This document shows positions 23,301-31,338 of a DNA stretch of 64,000 nucleotides, one piece after another (position 1 is the first letter of the stretch; each line of letters opens with the position of its first letter). The stretch lies in contig NZ_BLAD01000035.1 in NCBI RefSeq assembly GCF_009687845.1, forward strand, positions 1 to 64,000. Direction: 5' to 3'. The stretch is from Acrocarpospora corrugata. GTDB taxonomy: Bacteria > Actinomycetota > Actinomycetes > Streptosporangiales > Streptosporangiaceae. The notes beneath the pieces were generated by a model. It did no database searches. It was not told the origin of the DNA and was given only the letters and a program-made list of their open reading frames with translations. The position numbers and the translations under genes are program-made.

Positions 23301-26025
23301 GGCCGACGCGCTCGGCACACTCGCAGAATCCGGTGCCCCCGCGGCACCACGAGAGATCGCCGGTTCCGCCGCCTGGGCGCGGCCGTTCTCGCTCGATCTC
23401 GACGAGACCCCGTTGCCCCCGATTACACCCAGGGTCCCCGGGGGCAACGGGCCCTGGCGGGCATTCGCCCCGCCGGGCCACCCGTTCGCGGACGCCCTCC
23501 GCGAACAGCTCGAACAGGCCGGGGTCGGCGCGGGCATCCTGGTGTGCCTGCCGGACCTGTGCCTGGAGGCCGACCTGGGAGCGGCCCTCGCCGGGGCCAA
23601 GGCGGCGGTGGTGTCGGCGCCCGGCACCCGGTTCGTGCTGGTCCAGTCGGATCCGTACGGCGCCGCCGGCCTGGCCAAGACCCTCTCCCTGGAGGCCCCG
23701 CACGTCCGGGTGACGATCGTCCACATCCCGTACGGGCCGGACACCGCCGCGAAGGTGCTGGCCGAGGTGGCCGCCACCGACCGGTACGCCGAAGTGCACC
23801 ACGACGCCGACGGCGTCCGCCGGGTGCCCACCCTGCGGGCCATGCCCGTCACCGCCGCGGTGACCGAACACCCGCTGACCAGGGATGACGTCCTGCTGGT
23901 CACCGGCGGTGGCAAGGGCATCACGGCCGAGTGCGCGATCGCGGTCGCCGCCGACAGCGGGGCCGCGCTGGTGGTGATGGGCAGGTCCGCGCCGGAGGGG
24001 GATGCGGAGCTGGCCGGAAACCTGCGCCGGATGGGCGACCTCGGGATCTCGGTCCGCTACGTCCAGGCCGACGTCACCGACCCGCGCCAGGTCGGCGCCG
24101 CGCTGGCCGGGATCGGCCCGATCACGGCGCTGCTGCACGGCGCGGGCCGCAACGAACCGGCCGGGCTGACCTCGCTGGACGCGGACGCGTTCCGGCGCAC
24201 CTTCGCCCCGAAGATCGACGGCCTGCTCGCGGTGCTGTCGGCCGTCGACACCGGCCGGCTGAAGCTGCTGATCACCTTCGGCAGCATCATCGGCCGGGCC
24301 GGGCTGCGCGGCGAGGGACACTACTCCACCGCCAACGAATGGCTCTGCGCCCTCACCGAGCAGTTCGCCGACCTGCACCCCGGCTGCCGCACCCTCTGCA
24401 TGGAGTGGTCGGTCTGGTCCGGGGTCGGCATGGGCGAACGGCTGGACGTGGTCGAGTCTCTGACCAGGGACGGCATCACCCCCGTCACCCCCGACCAGGG
24501 CGTCGAGATCATGCGGCGGCTGGTCAGCGACCCGGCCGCGCCGGTGGTCACCGTGATCAGCGGCAGGACCGAGGGCATCGAGACCGTCCGCTACGACCGG
24601 CCCGAGCTGCCGCTGCTGCGGTTCGTGGACCGGCCGCTGATCCGCTACCACGGCGTCGAACTGGTCACCGAGACCGAGCTCGGCGCGGGCGGCGACCTCT
24701 ACCTGGCCGACCACCTGCTCGACGGCAACCTGCTGTTCCCCGCCGTGTTCGGGATGGAGGCGATGGCGCAGGTCGCCACCGCCGCGACCGGCTGGAGCGG
24801 CACCCCGGTCATCGAGAACGCCGAGTTCCTGCGGCCGATCGTGATCCCGCCCGCCGGCGTCACCACCATCCGGGTGGCCGCCGCCGTCACCGGCGCGGAC
24901 GTGGTCGAGGTGGCCATCCGCAGCTCGGAGACGGCCTTCGCGGCCGACCACTTCCGGGCCAGGCTCACCTTCACCTCCGACCCGGTGCCGGAAGGCCCGC
25001 CCGACCAGATCGCCGACGGCCTGCCCGCCGTCCCGCTGGACCCGGCCGTGGACCTGTACGGCGGCATCCTCTTCCAGGGCCGGCGGTTCCAGCGCCTGCT
25101 GGGCTACCACCGCGCGGCGGCCCGCCACGTGGACGCCGACGTCGCCGCCGTGGACGCGGCCGACTGGTTCGCCGGCTACCTCTCCGGCGAGCTGCTGCTC
25201 GGCGACCCGGGCATGCGCGACGCGCTGATGCACGGCAACCAGGTCTGCGTCCCGCACGCCACCCTGCTCCCGCAGGGCATCGAGCGGGTGCACGCCACCC
25301 CGGCCACCGGGCGGATGCGCTACAGCGCGGTCGAGCGGGAACGCGACGGCGACACCTATATATACGACATCGTCGTCAGGGACGAGACCGGGCGGCCGGT
25401 CGAACGCTGGGACGGCCTGCGGCTGCGCGCCGTACGCAAGGGCGACGGCCGGGGCCCGTGGGCGCCCGCGCTGCTCGGGCCGTACGTGGAGCGGATGCTG
25501 GCGGACCTGATCGGCGCGGACGTCGCCGTCGCGGTGGAACCCGGCGGCGAACGGCGGGCGGCGACGGCCCTGGCCGTCGGGCGCGCGTCCGGCGGCCCGG
25601 TCGAGATCCGGTACCGCCCCGACGGGCGGCCGGAGATCGACGGCGGGACCGTCTCGGCCGCGCACGGCGCCGGGCTGACGCTCGCCGTCCGCGCGGACGG
25701 GCAGCTCGGCTGCGACCTCGAACCGGTCGCGGAACGGTCGGCCGAGACCTGGGCCGGGCTGCTCGGCGGGCACGCCGCGCTGGCCGGCCTGGTGGCAGAA
25801 GAGACCGGCGACAGCGCCGACACGGCGGGGACCAGGGTCTGGTCCGCGCTGGAGTGCCTGCAGAAGGCCGGGCTGACCACCGCCGCGCCGCTCACGCTGG
25901 CCAGAGCCGGCCGCGACCCCTGGGTCGTGTTCGCCTCCGGCTCGCTCCGGATCGCCACGCTGGCCACCAGCCTGCGCGGCCACGGCGAGCCGGTCGTGCT
26001 CGCCGTCCTCGCCGAAGGGCGCTGA
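20320..26025 (+). CDS. pksE: Iterative type I enediyne polyketide synthase (PksE)
   Basis: 1901 residues. Domains in order: KS (1-460; Cys211 in VDGACSSSLLS, His in EGHGTGTQVGD and IGHTKGAAG), AT (about 550-860; GHSLGE with Ser653), central enediyne-type ACP (about 930-1000; DDLHLSSITV with the phosphopantetheine Ser probably at 961), KR (about 1190-1400; TGGGKGITAE, then FGSIIGRAG and HYSTANEW), DH (about 1430-1690; LADHLLDGNLLFP with His1465) and a C-terminal phosphopantetheinyl transferase (about 1710-1901; GCDLEP, and WSALECLQK with Glu1845 and Lys1849). This order is unique to enediyne PKSs, which make a linear polyene from acetyl- and malonyl-CoA and activate their own ACP. All active sites are present. 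The gene is coupled by ATGA to E5 and is followed after one base by the thioesterase. Confidence 0.98.
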   Translation: MTRIAIVGMACRYPDASSPRELWENVLAGRRAFRRLPDQRMRQADYWDADPAAPDRFYARNAAVIEGYEFDRVAYKIAGSTYRSTDLTHWLALDTAAKALADAGFPGAEGLPKERTGVIVGNTLTGEFSRANVMRLRWPYVRRTAAATLKEHGWEDEKVAAFLRDYETVYKAPFPGIDEDSLAGGLANTIAGRICNHFDLKGGGYTVDGACSSSLLSVATACRSLVDQDVDVAIAGGVDLSIDPFEVIGFAKTGALARGEMRLYDKGSNGFWPGEGCGIIVLMRAEDAERAGRRIYATIAGWGISSDGKGGITRPEVAGYQLALRRAYERAGFGIETVPMFEGHGTGTQVGDKTELTALSLARRSADPDAAPAAISSIKGMIGHTKGAAGVAGLIKAAMAVHQQVLPPTVGCVDPHPVLTEEPVALRVLRKAEAWPSGEPVRAGVTAMGFGGINTHLVLERSGARKRLPFDPRTRALAASAQDAELLLMDAGSPAELRERVAELAAFVPVLSYAQLGDLAATLQRDLRDLPYRAAVIVTSPEDAEARLRRVLDALDAGESSLFDGKGFLGHVTGVGRVGYLFPGQGSGRGVSGGALRRRFAEVDQVYAKAALPAGADVVATAVAQPRIVTGSMAGLRALATLGMEAAVAVGHSLGEISALHWAGAMDEETLLEVAALRGRTMTEHSSSGTMAGLATTADAALDLIGADPVVIAGYNGPEQTVIAGTAEAVEAVGRKAAAAGVQFTPLRVSHAFHSPLVAPAAAEFAGRLDRGAFGQIGARIVSTVTGDALAADTDIPALLRLQITEPVQFAQAVELAAKDIDLFVEVGPGRVLSGLATGVTGVAAVSMDTDDESLTGLLRVVAAAYVTGVPITTEALFHGRLVRPLEVGQEFSFFASPCESVPDVDIAAAPVLAVETAAVSAEAGESIVDLLRRLAAERAELPMEMVAPGSHLLDDLHLSSITVGQIVNQAAQALGVPPAAAPMNFATSTVSELADALGTLAESGAPAAPREIAGSAAWARPFSLDLDETPLPPITPRVPGGNGPWRAFAPPGHPFADALREQLEQAGVGAGILVCLPDLCLEADLGAALAGAKAAVVSAPGTRFVLVQSDPYGAAGLAKTLSLEAPHVRVTIVHIPYGPDTAAKVLAEVAATDRYAEVHHDADGVRRVPTLRAMPVTAAVTEHPLTRDDVLLVTGGGKGITAECAIAVAADSGAALVVMGRSAPEGDAELAGNLRRMGDLGISVRYVQADVTDPRQVGAALAGIGPITALLHGAGRNEPAGLTSLDADAFRRTFAPKIDGLLAVLSAVDTGRLKLLITFGSIIGRAGLRGEGHYSTANEWLCALTEQFADLHPGCRTLCMEWSVWSGVGMGERLDVVESLTRDGITPVTPDQGVEIMRRLVSDPAAPVVTVISGRTEGIETVRYDRPELPLLRFVDRPLIRYHGVELVTETELGAGGDLYLADHLLDGNLLFPAVFGMEAMAQVATAATGWSGTPVIENAEFLRPIVIPPAGVTTIRVAAAVTGADVVEVAIRSSETAFAADHFRARLTFTSDPVPEGPPDQIADGLPAVPLDPAVDLYGGILFQGRRFQRLLGYHRAAARHVDADVAAVDAADWFAGYLSGELLLGDPGMRDALMHGNQVCVPHATLLPQGIERVHATPATGRMRYSAVERERDGDTYIYDIVVRDETGRPVERWDGLRLRAVRKGDGRGPWAPALLGPYVERMLADLIGADVAVAVEPGGERRAATALAVGRASGGPVEIRYRPDGRPEIDGGTVSAAHGAGLTLAVRADGQLGCDLEPVAERSAETWAGLLGGHAALAGLVAEETGDSADTAGTRVWSALECLQKAGLTTAAPLTLARAGRDPWVVFASGSLRIATLATSLRGHGEPVVLAVLAEGR

Positions 26026-26026
26026 G

Positions 26027-26464
26027 GTGGGCAACTACTTCGAATACCTGCACACGGTCGGCTTCGAGGAGACCAACATCGTCGGCAACGTCTACTACGT
26101 CAACTACCTGCGCTGGCAGGGGCGTTGCCGGGAGATGTTCCTCAAGACCAACGCGCCGGACGTGCTCGCCGAACTGCAGGACGACCTCAAGCTGTTCACG
26201 CTCAAGGTCGACTGCGAGTTCTACGCCGAGATCACCGCCTTCGACGAGCTGTCCATCCGGATGCACCTCGTCGACCTGGCCCAGACCCAGCTCGAATTCA
26301 GCTTCGACTACGTCAAGCTCGACGCCCGCGACCTGGGCGTCGGCGAGGCGCTGATCGCCCGCGGCCGTCAGCGGGTGGCGTGCATGCGGGGACCCAACAC
26401 CCGCACCGTGCCCGCCCGCGTGCCCGACTCGCTGGTTCGAGCACTCCAACCCTACGTGCCGTAG
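26027..26464 (+). CDS. Enediyne hot-dog thioesterase, E10-like
   Basis: 145 residues starting at GTG 26027, one base after the PKS stop. The sequence FEETNIVGNVYYVNYLRWQG (about 13-32) is the acyl-CoA thioesterase signature of SgcE10/DynE7-type enzymes, which release the polyene from the PKS. These enzymes use Arg and a backbone network instead of the Asp found in 4-hydroxybenzoyl-CoA thioesterase, and Asn-Val here fits that. The chain RARQRVACMRG... ending in LVRALQPY is also typical. Part of the core cassette, translated with the PKS. Confidence 0.95.
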   Translation: MGNYFEYLHTVGFEETNIVGNVYYVNYLRWQGRCREMFLKTNAPDVLAELQDDLKLFTLKVDCEFYAEITAFDELSIRMHLVDLAQTQLEFSFDYVKLDARDLGVGEALIARGRQRVACMRGPNTRTVPARVPDSLVRALQPYVP

Positions 26465-26481
26465 CCCTCGGGGGAATCCAC

Positions 26482-26979
26482 ATGGCAGACCAGAAAATCC
26501 TCAGGCGCGCCTTCGGGAGGTTCGCGACCGGCGTCACCGTGGTGACCGTCGGCGGGACCGCTCCGCACGGCATGACCGCCAACTCCTTCACCTCCGTCTC
26601 GCTGGATCCGCCGCTCGTGCTGATCTGCGTGGACCGGAGCGCGATCATGCACGGCATGCTGCCTGACGCCGGCTCGTTCGGGGTGAACGTGCTCGCCGCC
26701 GACCAGGAGGGCCTGGCCAAACGCTTCGCCGACCGCTGGCGGGTGCCCGGCCTGGCCCAGTTCGAGAACGTCGACTGGTTCCCCGGCACGCTCACCGGCG
26801 CGCCGATGCTCAACGCCAGCATCGCCAGGTTCGAGTGCGAGGTCTGGCGCACCTACGACGGCGGGGACCACTCCATCTTCATCGGCAAGGTGCTCTCCCA
26901 CGACGAGGAGGCCGAGGAGGCCCTGCTGTTCTTCAACGGCAGGTTCCGGCAGATCGACCTGAGTGAGGTACGCACATGA
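26482..26979 (+). CDS. NAD(P)H:flavin reductase, E6-like
   Basis: 165 residues of the flavin reductase (FMN-binding split-barrel) family: LRRAFGRFATGVTVVTVGG, HGMTANSFTSVSLDPPLVLICVD and SFGVNVLAADQEGLAKRFA are typical. SgcE6 of the C-1027 cluster belongs here and supplies reduced flavin to a two-component monooxygenase. Two class D monooxygenases in this cluster (34786 and 42388) need such a partner, and no other reductase is seen. The stop overlaps the P450 start (ATGA). Confidence 0.92.
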   Translation: MADQKILRRAFGRFATGVTVVTVGGTAPHGMTANSFTSVSLDPPLVLICVDRSAIMHGMLPDAGSFGVNVLAADQEGLAKRFADRWRVPGLAQFENVDWFPGTLTGAPMLNASIARFECEVWRTYDGGDHSIFIGKVLSHDEEAEEALLFFNGRFRQIDLSEVRT

Positions 26980-28355
26980 CCGCGACCACCGGCGGCCAAC
27001 GTGGACACCAGGCCCGGGCGGTTCCGCCCGGGCCGCCCCGGCGGTCCGCCCCGGCCCTGTTCGTCAAGCTGGCGAGCGACCGGCTGGCCCTGATGGGCGC
27101 CGCCGCCGACCAGTACGGCGACGCCGTGAAGATCTCCATGGGCCCCAAGACGCTGTACTTCTTCAACCACCCCGACCACGCCAAACACGTGCTCGCCGAC
27201 AACAGCGGCAACTACCACAAGGGCATCGGCCTGGTGCAGGCCAAACGCGCCCTCGGGGACGGCCTGCTGACCAGCGAGGGCGACCTGTGGCGCAAGCAGC
27301 GCAAGATGATCCAGCCGGCCTTCCAGGCCAAACGCATCGCCGCCCAGGCCGGCGTGGTCGCCGAGGAGGCGGCCGCGCTGGTGGACCGGTTGCGGGCGCT
27401 GGCCGGGACCGGTCCAGTGAACGTGACCGACGAGCTGACCGCGCTCACCCTCGGCGTGCTCGGCCGGACCCTGCTCGACGCCGACCTGGGCGCCTTCAGC
27501 GGGGTCGGGCACGCCTTCGAGGCGGTCCAGGACCAGGCCATGTTCGAGATGGTGTCGCTGGGCGCGGTGCCCATGTGGGTGCCGCTGCCCAAGCAGCTGC
27601 GGTTCCGGCAGGCCCGCAAGGAGCTCCAGCACGTGGTGGACCGGCTGGTGGCCGAGCGCCGGGCCCGGCCCGGCGACTGGGGCGACGACGTGCTGTCCAA
27701 GCTGATCGTGTCCACCGCGGAGGAGGACGATCCCAAGGTCGGGCGGCAGCGCATGACGGATGAGCTGATCACACTGCTGCTGGCCGGGCACGAGACCACG
27801 GCGAGCACGCTGGGGTGGACGTTCTACCTGCTGGACCGGCATCCCGAGGTGGCCGAGCGGCTGCGGGAGGAGGCCGTGGAGGTGCTGGGGGACCGGCTGC
27901 CGGCGTACGAGGACCTGCACCGGCTGCGGTACACCTCGATGGTGATCGAGGAGGCCATGCGGCTGTATCCGCCGGTGTGGATCCTCACCCGGCAGGCGCT
28001 CGCGGACGACGAGGTGGGCGGGTATCACGTTCCAGCGGGTTCCGACGTGCTGGTCTGCCCGTACACGCTGCACCGGCATCCGGCCTTCTGGAACGAGCCG
28101 GAGAAGTTCGATCCCGAGCGCTTCAACCCCGACGTGCAGACCGGGCGGCCGCGCTACGCCTACATCCCGTTCGGCGCCGGGCCGCGGTTCTGCGTGGGCA
28201 ACAACCTCGGCATGATGGAGGCCGCGTTCGTGACCGCCATGGTGGCCAGGGACCTGCGGCTGAGGGCCGCGCCGGGCTATCAGGCCGTCCCCGAGCCGAT
28301 GTTGTCGCTGCGGATGAAGGGCGGCCTGCCCATGTCGGTGACCGCGATCGGCTGA
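26976..28355 (+). CDS. Cytochrome P450, E7-like
   Basis: 459 residues with all P450 motifs: oxygen-binding helix LLLAGHETTAS (about 268-278), ExxR in IEEAMRLYPP and haem-binding FGAGPRFCVGNNLG (about 397-410). Its helix-I and haem motifs are of the CYP102/class II-like type, different from the P450 at 33534. By family and position after E6 it corresponds to SgcE7 of nine-membered enediyne clusters, where a core oxidation is assumed. The N-terminus is Pro-Arg rich and not a membrane anchor. Last gene of the core operon; a strong hairpin follows. Confidence 0.9.
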   Translation: MTATTGGQRGHQARAVPPGPPRRSAPALFVKLASDRLALMGAAADQYGDAVKISMGPKTLYFFNHPDHAKHVLADNSGNYHKGIGLVQAKRALGDGLLTSEGDLWRKQRKMIQPAFQAKRIAAQAGVVAEEAAALVDRLRALAGTGPVNVTDELTALTLGVLGRTLLDADLGAFSGVGHAFEAVQDQAMFEMVSLGAVPMWVPLPKQLRFRQARKELQHVVDRLVAERRARPGDWGDDVLSKLIVSTAEEDDPKVGRQRMTDELITLLLAGHETTASTLGWTFYLLDRHPEVAERLREEAVEVLGDRLPAYEDLHRLRYTSMVIEEAMRLYPPVWILTRQALADDEVGGYHVPAGSDVLVCPYTLHRHPAFWNEPEKFDPERFNPDVQTGRPRYAYIPFGAGPRFCVGNNLGMMEAAFVTAMVARDLRLRAAPGYQAVPEPMLSLRMKGGLPMSVTAIG

Positions 28356-28365
28356 CGAAAATGTG

Positions 28366-28396
28366 AGGGGCCACGGTCGTCCTTGACCGTGGCCTC
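28366..28396. terminator. Bidirectional terminator between P450 and AraC genes
   Basis: GGCCACGGTC at 28369-28378 and GACCGTGGCC at 28385-28394 form a perfect 10-base stem with a six-base loop between convergent genes. No T-run is present, as is common in high-GC actinomycetes. Confidence 0.75.
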
Positions 28397-28414
28397 GTCG
28401 TGCGTCCTCTGCTG

Positions 28415-29185
28415 TCACCCGGCGGATCTGAGCGCGACCTTCCGCACGTCCAGTAGCGCCATCAGCACAGGTGGGTCAAGAGGATGCGCCGGCCTGAGGT
28501 GCAGGTCGGCGGTCGTGATCCGGGTGTCGGGACCGATGGTGATCGGGCCGACCCCGGCGACCGACGGCGCGTGCGCTCGGCTGAAGGGGTCACCGATGAT
28601 CTCCTCTTCCCCTGGGGAGACCGCGTGCGAGAGCAGGTGCCAGGAGCCCGGAGGAACGTCCTCCAGCAGGTACGGACCGGGGCTGTGCAACACCGTGCAC
28701 CGCACCGGCCGGCCCTGGGGCACACAGGTGGGGAAGAGCCCGACGAAGATCAGGCCAAGCCGGGCCGTCGAGGGCGCCCAGACCTCGCCCTGGATGGTGG
28801 CGGACCGGATCTCCGCGCCGATCGAACGGCTGTCGGGGACGATGCGGGTGGCGAAGCCGCCGTACTGCCGGTAGGTGGTGGGGGCGATGCCCACGCTGCT
28901 CTTGAAGCGCGAGCTGAAGGTGCCCACACTCGTGTAGCCGACCCGGTTGCTGATATCGGCCACGCTGAGCGAGGTGGAGATGAGGAGGCGCTTGGCCTCC
29001 TGCAGGCGGAGCGCGGACAGGAACCGCCCGGGTGAGATCCCGGTGGCCTGACGGAAGACGCGGGAGAAGTGAAACTTGCTGAACATCGCGGTGCGAGCCA
29101 TGTCATCGACAGTCAACTGCTCGCTGAGATTCTCATGCATGGTTTGAATAACTCGTCCGACGGCCTTTTCGATGGCCTCTTCCAT
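28415..29185 (-). CDS. AraC-family regulator with N-terminal HTH (SgcR2-like)
   Basis: 256 residues. The start at ATG 29185 has aaggggaag six bases upstream. The two AraC helix-turn-helix motifs lie at the N-terminus (about 8-110: LTVDDMARTAMFSKFHFSRVFRQ and VADISNRVGYTSVGTFSSRFK), the reverse of the usual order. The C-terminal 145 residues are a separate beta-rich domain of unknown ligand. C-1027 and other nine-membered clusters carry an AraC/XylS regulator next to a StrR protein; the neighbour at 29564 is StrR-like, so the pair matches SgcR2/SgcR1. Probably an activator of the cluster. Confidence 0.85.
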   Translation of the reverse strand: MEEAIEKAVGRVIQTMHENLSEQLTVDDMARTAMFSKFHFSRVFRQATGISPGRFLSALRLQEAKRLLISTSLSVADISNRVGYTSVGTFSSRFKSSVGIAPTTYRQYGGFATRIVPDSRSIGAEIRSATIQGEVWAPSTARLGLIFVGLFPTCVPQGRPVRCTVLHSPGPYLLEDVPPGSWHLLSHAVSPGEEEIIGDPFSRAHAPSVAGVGPITIGPDTRITTADLHLRPAHPLDPPVLMALLDVRKVALRSAG

Positions 29186-29563
29186 TGCTGCTTCCCCTTG
29201 GCCAAAACGTCTTTCGCGACTACGTGTAGTCGGACGTTTGAAGATGTCACAGGTCCAATTATTCCCCACATGAATAGAGCTCGAATTCGCGCGCGTCCTC
29301 GGTGAATTCGGGTTTTCTTCTTCGGGGCAGCCTCCATTCACGCTACGGCGGCGGAAGGGTTCGGCGGTGTCTTGGAGAATCACCGCACAGCGTTAAGAGA
29401 CAATGGGAAACCCCTCCCTGTCAACCTTTCAAGTTCTGAACATGAAAGTTTCCGGGCGGCCTGCCGTGAACATTTGCGGGGGGTGCCTGAACCGGTGCGC
29501 GACGTAATCGCACGAGGCCATGGGCGTATTACGCTCGGCGTTTAGGGCCGCCTGGGCCGGTGA
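29186..29563. promoter_or_regulatory. Regulatory region between AraC and StrR genes
   Basis: 378 bases without a supported gene, less GC-rich than its surroundings. It holds a nested palindrome at 29423-29450: outer arms AACCTTTCA and TGAAAGTT, and an inner GTTC-T-GAAC. Closer to the AraC start, ACGT-TTGAAG-ATGT (29234-29247) resembles motif site G. Either may control the AraC gene. No terminator was recognised after the StrR gene, so the two regulators may also be co-transcribed. Confidence 0.45.
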
Positions 29564-30514
29564 TCAGCCCGAATCCTCCCGGCGCTGCAGCTCGCTGGCG
29601 AACTGACCCCACGCCTCGGCGCAGTCGCGGGCCAGCTGGGCCACGGAGTCGGCGCAGTGCGCCGGTACCGCGTCCACCAGATCGCGCCAGTCGCCGACGG
29701 CGATCGACCGCGAGTGGAGCAGCCGGAGCAGCTCACGTCCCGGGTCGGTCAGCCGGAGCGAGGGGTCCTTCCGCAGCGTCTGCAGGATGCTGGGGGAGTC
29801 TTTGGGTTCCGGGCGGGGCGGCGCCGGCGGCTTACGCGGCGGTCGCGGCGGCCGCTCGGGGTCGGCGCCCCTGAGCAGCCGGTGGCGCACGTCGTGGGCG
29901 GTGCCGAGGGAGACCCCGGCGGCCCTGGCGATCTCGCGGATGGACGCGTCCGGATTGGCCGCGATCACTTCCGAGGCCCGCCGCCGGCCGTCCCCGCCGT
30001 CGAGCGGGCGCACCCGGCCGTCGACGCCCAGACGCCGGCCCGGCTGGTTCGACTGCGGCGAATCCGCGTTCGAACGGCGGCGCACCGCGCCGACCGTCTT
30101 GGCGGCGAGCCCGGCGCACGCGGCGATGGCCCGATCGGAGAGCATCGGGTGCGAGGCGATGATCCGCTCCGCCGCCGCCTTGCGGTCCGCCAGCGAGAGC
30201 GGCAGCCCGTGGGCCACGTTCTCCTGGACCGCCCGGACGAACGCGTCGGCCTCGCTGCCGTCGAAGAACCGCACCTCGATGGTGTCCTGACCGCGCATCG
30301 CCGCCGCCCGCAGGCGGTGCATGCCGTCGATCACACGCATCGTCTGGCGGTGCACGAGGATGGGCGGCAGCGCGGTCTCCAGTCCGGCGAGCCGGATCAG
30401 GTGGTCCGCGTCCTCCCCGGCCAGCCGGGGTGAATCCGCAGGTCGCAATGAGGCCAGCTGGACCAGAGAGGGTCCGTCGAGCCCGCCTGCCGGAGAATCA
30501 GGCGCACGTATCAT
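29564..30514 (-). CDS. StrR-family (ParB-like) pathway activator, SgcR1-like
   Basis: 316 residues from ATG 30514, which has ggaggtgg at the right distance. The N-terminal ParB/Srx-like domain (about 10-100) includes PPILVHRQTMRVIDGMHRLRAA and VRFFDGSEADAFVRAVQENVAHGLPLS. A central HTH follows (about 118-145, ERIIASHPMLSDRAIAACAGLA) and a second one at about 185-205 (IREIARAAGVSLGTAHDVRHRL), then a Pro-rich linker. StrR-type activators switch on streptomycin, C-1027 (SgcR1) and many other clusters. No TTA codon was seen. It reads away from the 30772 operon; the 257-base gap between them holds motif site C. Confidence 0.9.
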   Translation of the reverse strand: MIRAPDSPAGGLDGPSLVQLASLRPADSPRLAGEDADHLIRLAGLETALPPILVHRQTMRVIDGMHRLRAAAMRGQDTIEVRFFDGSEADAFVRAVQENVAHGLPLSLADRKAAAERIIASHPMLSDRAIAACAGLAAKTVGAVRRRSNADSPQSNQPGRRLGVDGRVRPLDGGDGRRRASEVIAANPDASIREIARAAGVSLGTAHDVRHRLLRGADPERPPRPPRKPPAPPRPEPKDSPSILQTLRKDPSLRLTDPGRELLRLLHSRSIAVGDWRDLVDAVPAHCADSVAQLARDCAEAWGQFASELQRREDSG

Positions 30515-30668
30515 CGGCCACCTCCACCGCCGCGCGGCACACGTGACGGTTCCGAGTAGGACGGGTCCCCGGCCCCTCCCCACGGGGGGCTGATCTTTGC
30601 AAAATACCCCGGCCTCGCGCGGACCGGAACCCCACGGGGTGCCACGGTCTGAACGCCCGGCGAGGACG

Positions 30669-30684
30669 GCATTTCGGAAGATGC
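30669..30684. promoter_or_regulatory. GCAT-N8-ATGC cluster motif (site C)
   Basis: GCATTTCGGAAGATGC has perfect arms and differs from site A only at one spacer base (C for A). It lies 87 bases before the operon at 30772 and 154 bases before the divergent StrR gene. Confidence 0.55.
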
Positions 30685-30771
30685 ACCGCAATCGGTACTG
30701 AAACGACGATGTGGGAGTTCGATCGCGCGCGTCCACATGCCGACTCCACGGTACAAACAGGAGGAACGCCG

Positions 30772-31338
30772 ATGCGACCTGACCTACCCGACAAAACCCA
30801 CTTAACTATGACGTTAGAGGCGTTTGCCGACACTATCGTCCCCGGTGAGAAGCGGTTTCCGGACGACCTCGCGGTCGCCGGAGCCGCGCCCGGCGGCGGC
30901 GCCGTCGCGGCCGGCGCGCTCGAACTCCTGGGCGACCCGGCCACCGGCATCGCCACCGAGCTCGGCGCGTTCGCCGACCTGCTCAACGAGCACGCCCGCG
31001 GCTACGCCGCCGAGCACGGCCTGACCCCGGACCCGGCGCTGCCGCCCCTGGTCGGCCTGTCGTTCGCGGACCGGACCGCGCTGGTCCAGCACCTGACCTC
31101 GCCGCTCCACCCCGAGCGGGAGATCTGGATCCTGGTCGCGCTGTTCAGCAACATGGCCTTCGACACCGGGGCCCACCTGCACACCGTCGACGCGATGGCG
31201 GCCGGTCACCCCGGCCTCGCGGCGATGGGCTTCTCCCGGCCGGACGCCGACGGGCTGTGGCGATTCCCGGACTACTCCTACGGGCGTCAGCTGGCCGATC
31301 TCCATCCGGGCACGACCTCATCGGGGAGCCCCGCATGA
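30772..31338 (+). CDS. Small partner protein of the GMC oxidoreductase (E8-like)
   Basis: 188 residues, start chosen at the ATG after aggagg; an in-frame ATG at 30709 has no ribosome-binding site. It resembles the small subunit-3-type proteins that accompany GMC dehydrogenases (TLEAFADTIVPGE near the start, then a helical body) and would be the counterpart of SgcE8; this naming is tentative. Codons 11 and 15 are both TTA (30802 and 30814), rare in this DNA, so translation of this first gene of a five-gene operon may need the bldA tRNA. Its stop overlaps the GMC start (ATGA). There is no Tat signal, unlike gluconate dehydrogenase subunits. Confidence 0.75.
   Translation: MRPDLPDKTHLTMTLEAFADTIVPGEKRFPDDLAVAGAAPGGGAVAAGALELLGDPATGIATELGAFADLLNEHARGYAAEHGLTPDPALPPLVGLSFADRTALVQHLTSPLHPEREIWILVALFSNMAFDTGAHLHTVDAMAAGHPGLAAMGFSRPDADGLWRFPDYSYGRQLADLHPGTTSSGSPA

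Noticed and set aside
22582-26034. 1150-codon open frame on the minus strand opposite the PKS
   Set aside because: It is an antisense shadow caused by high third-position GC; its translation is low-complexity and the plus-strand PKS is complete.
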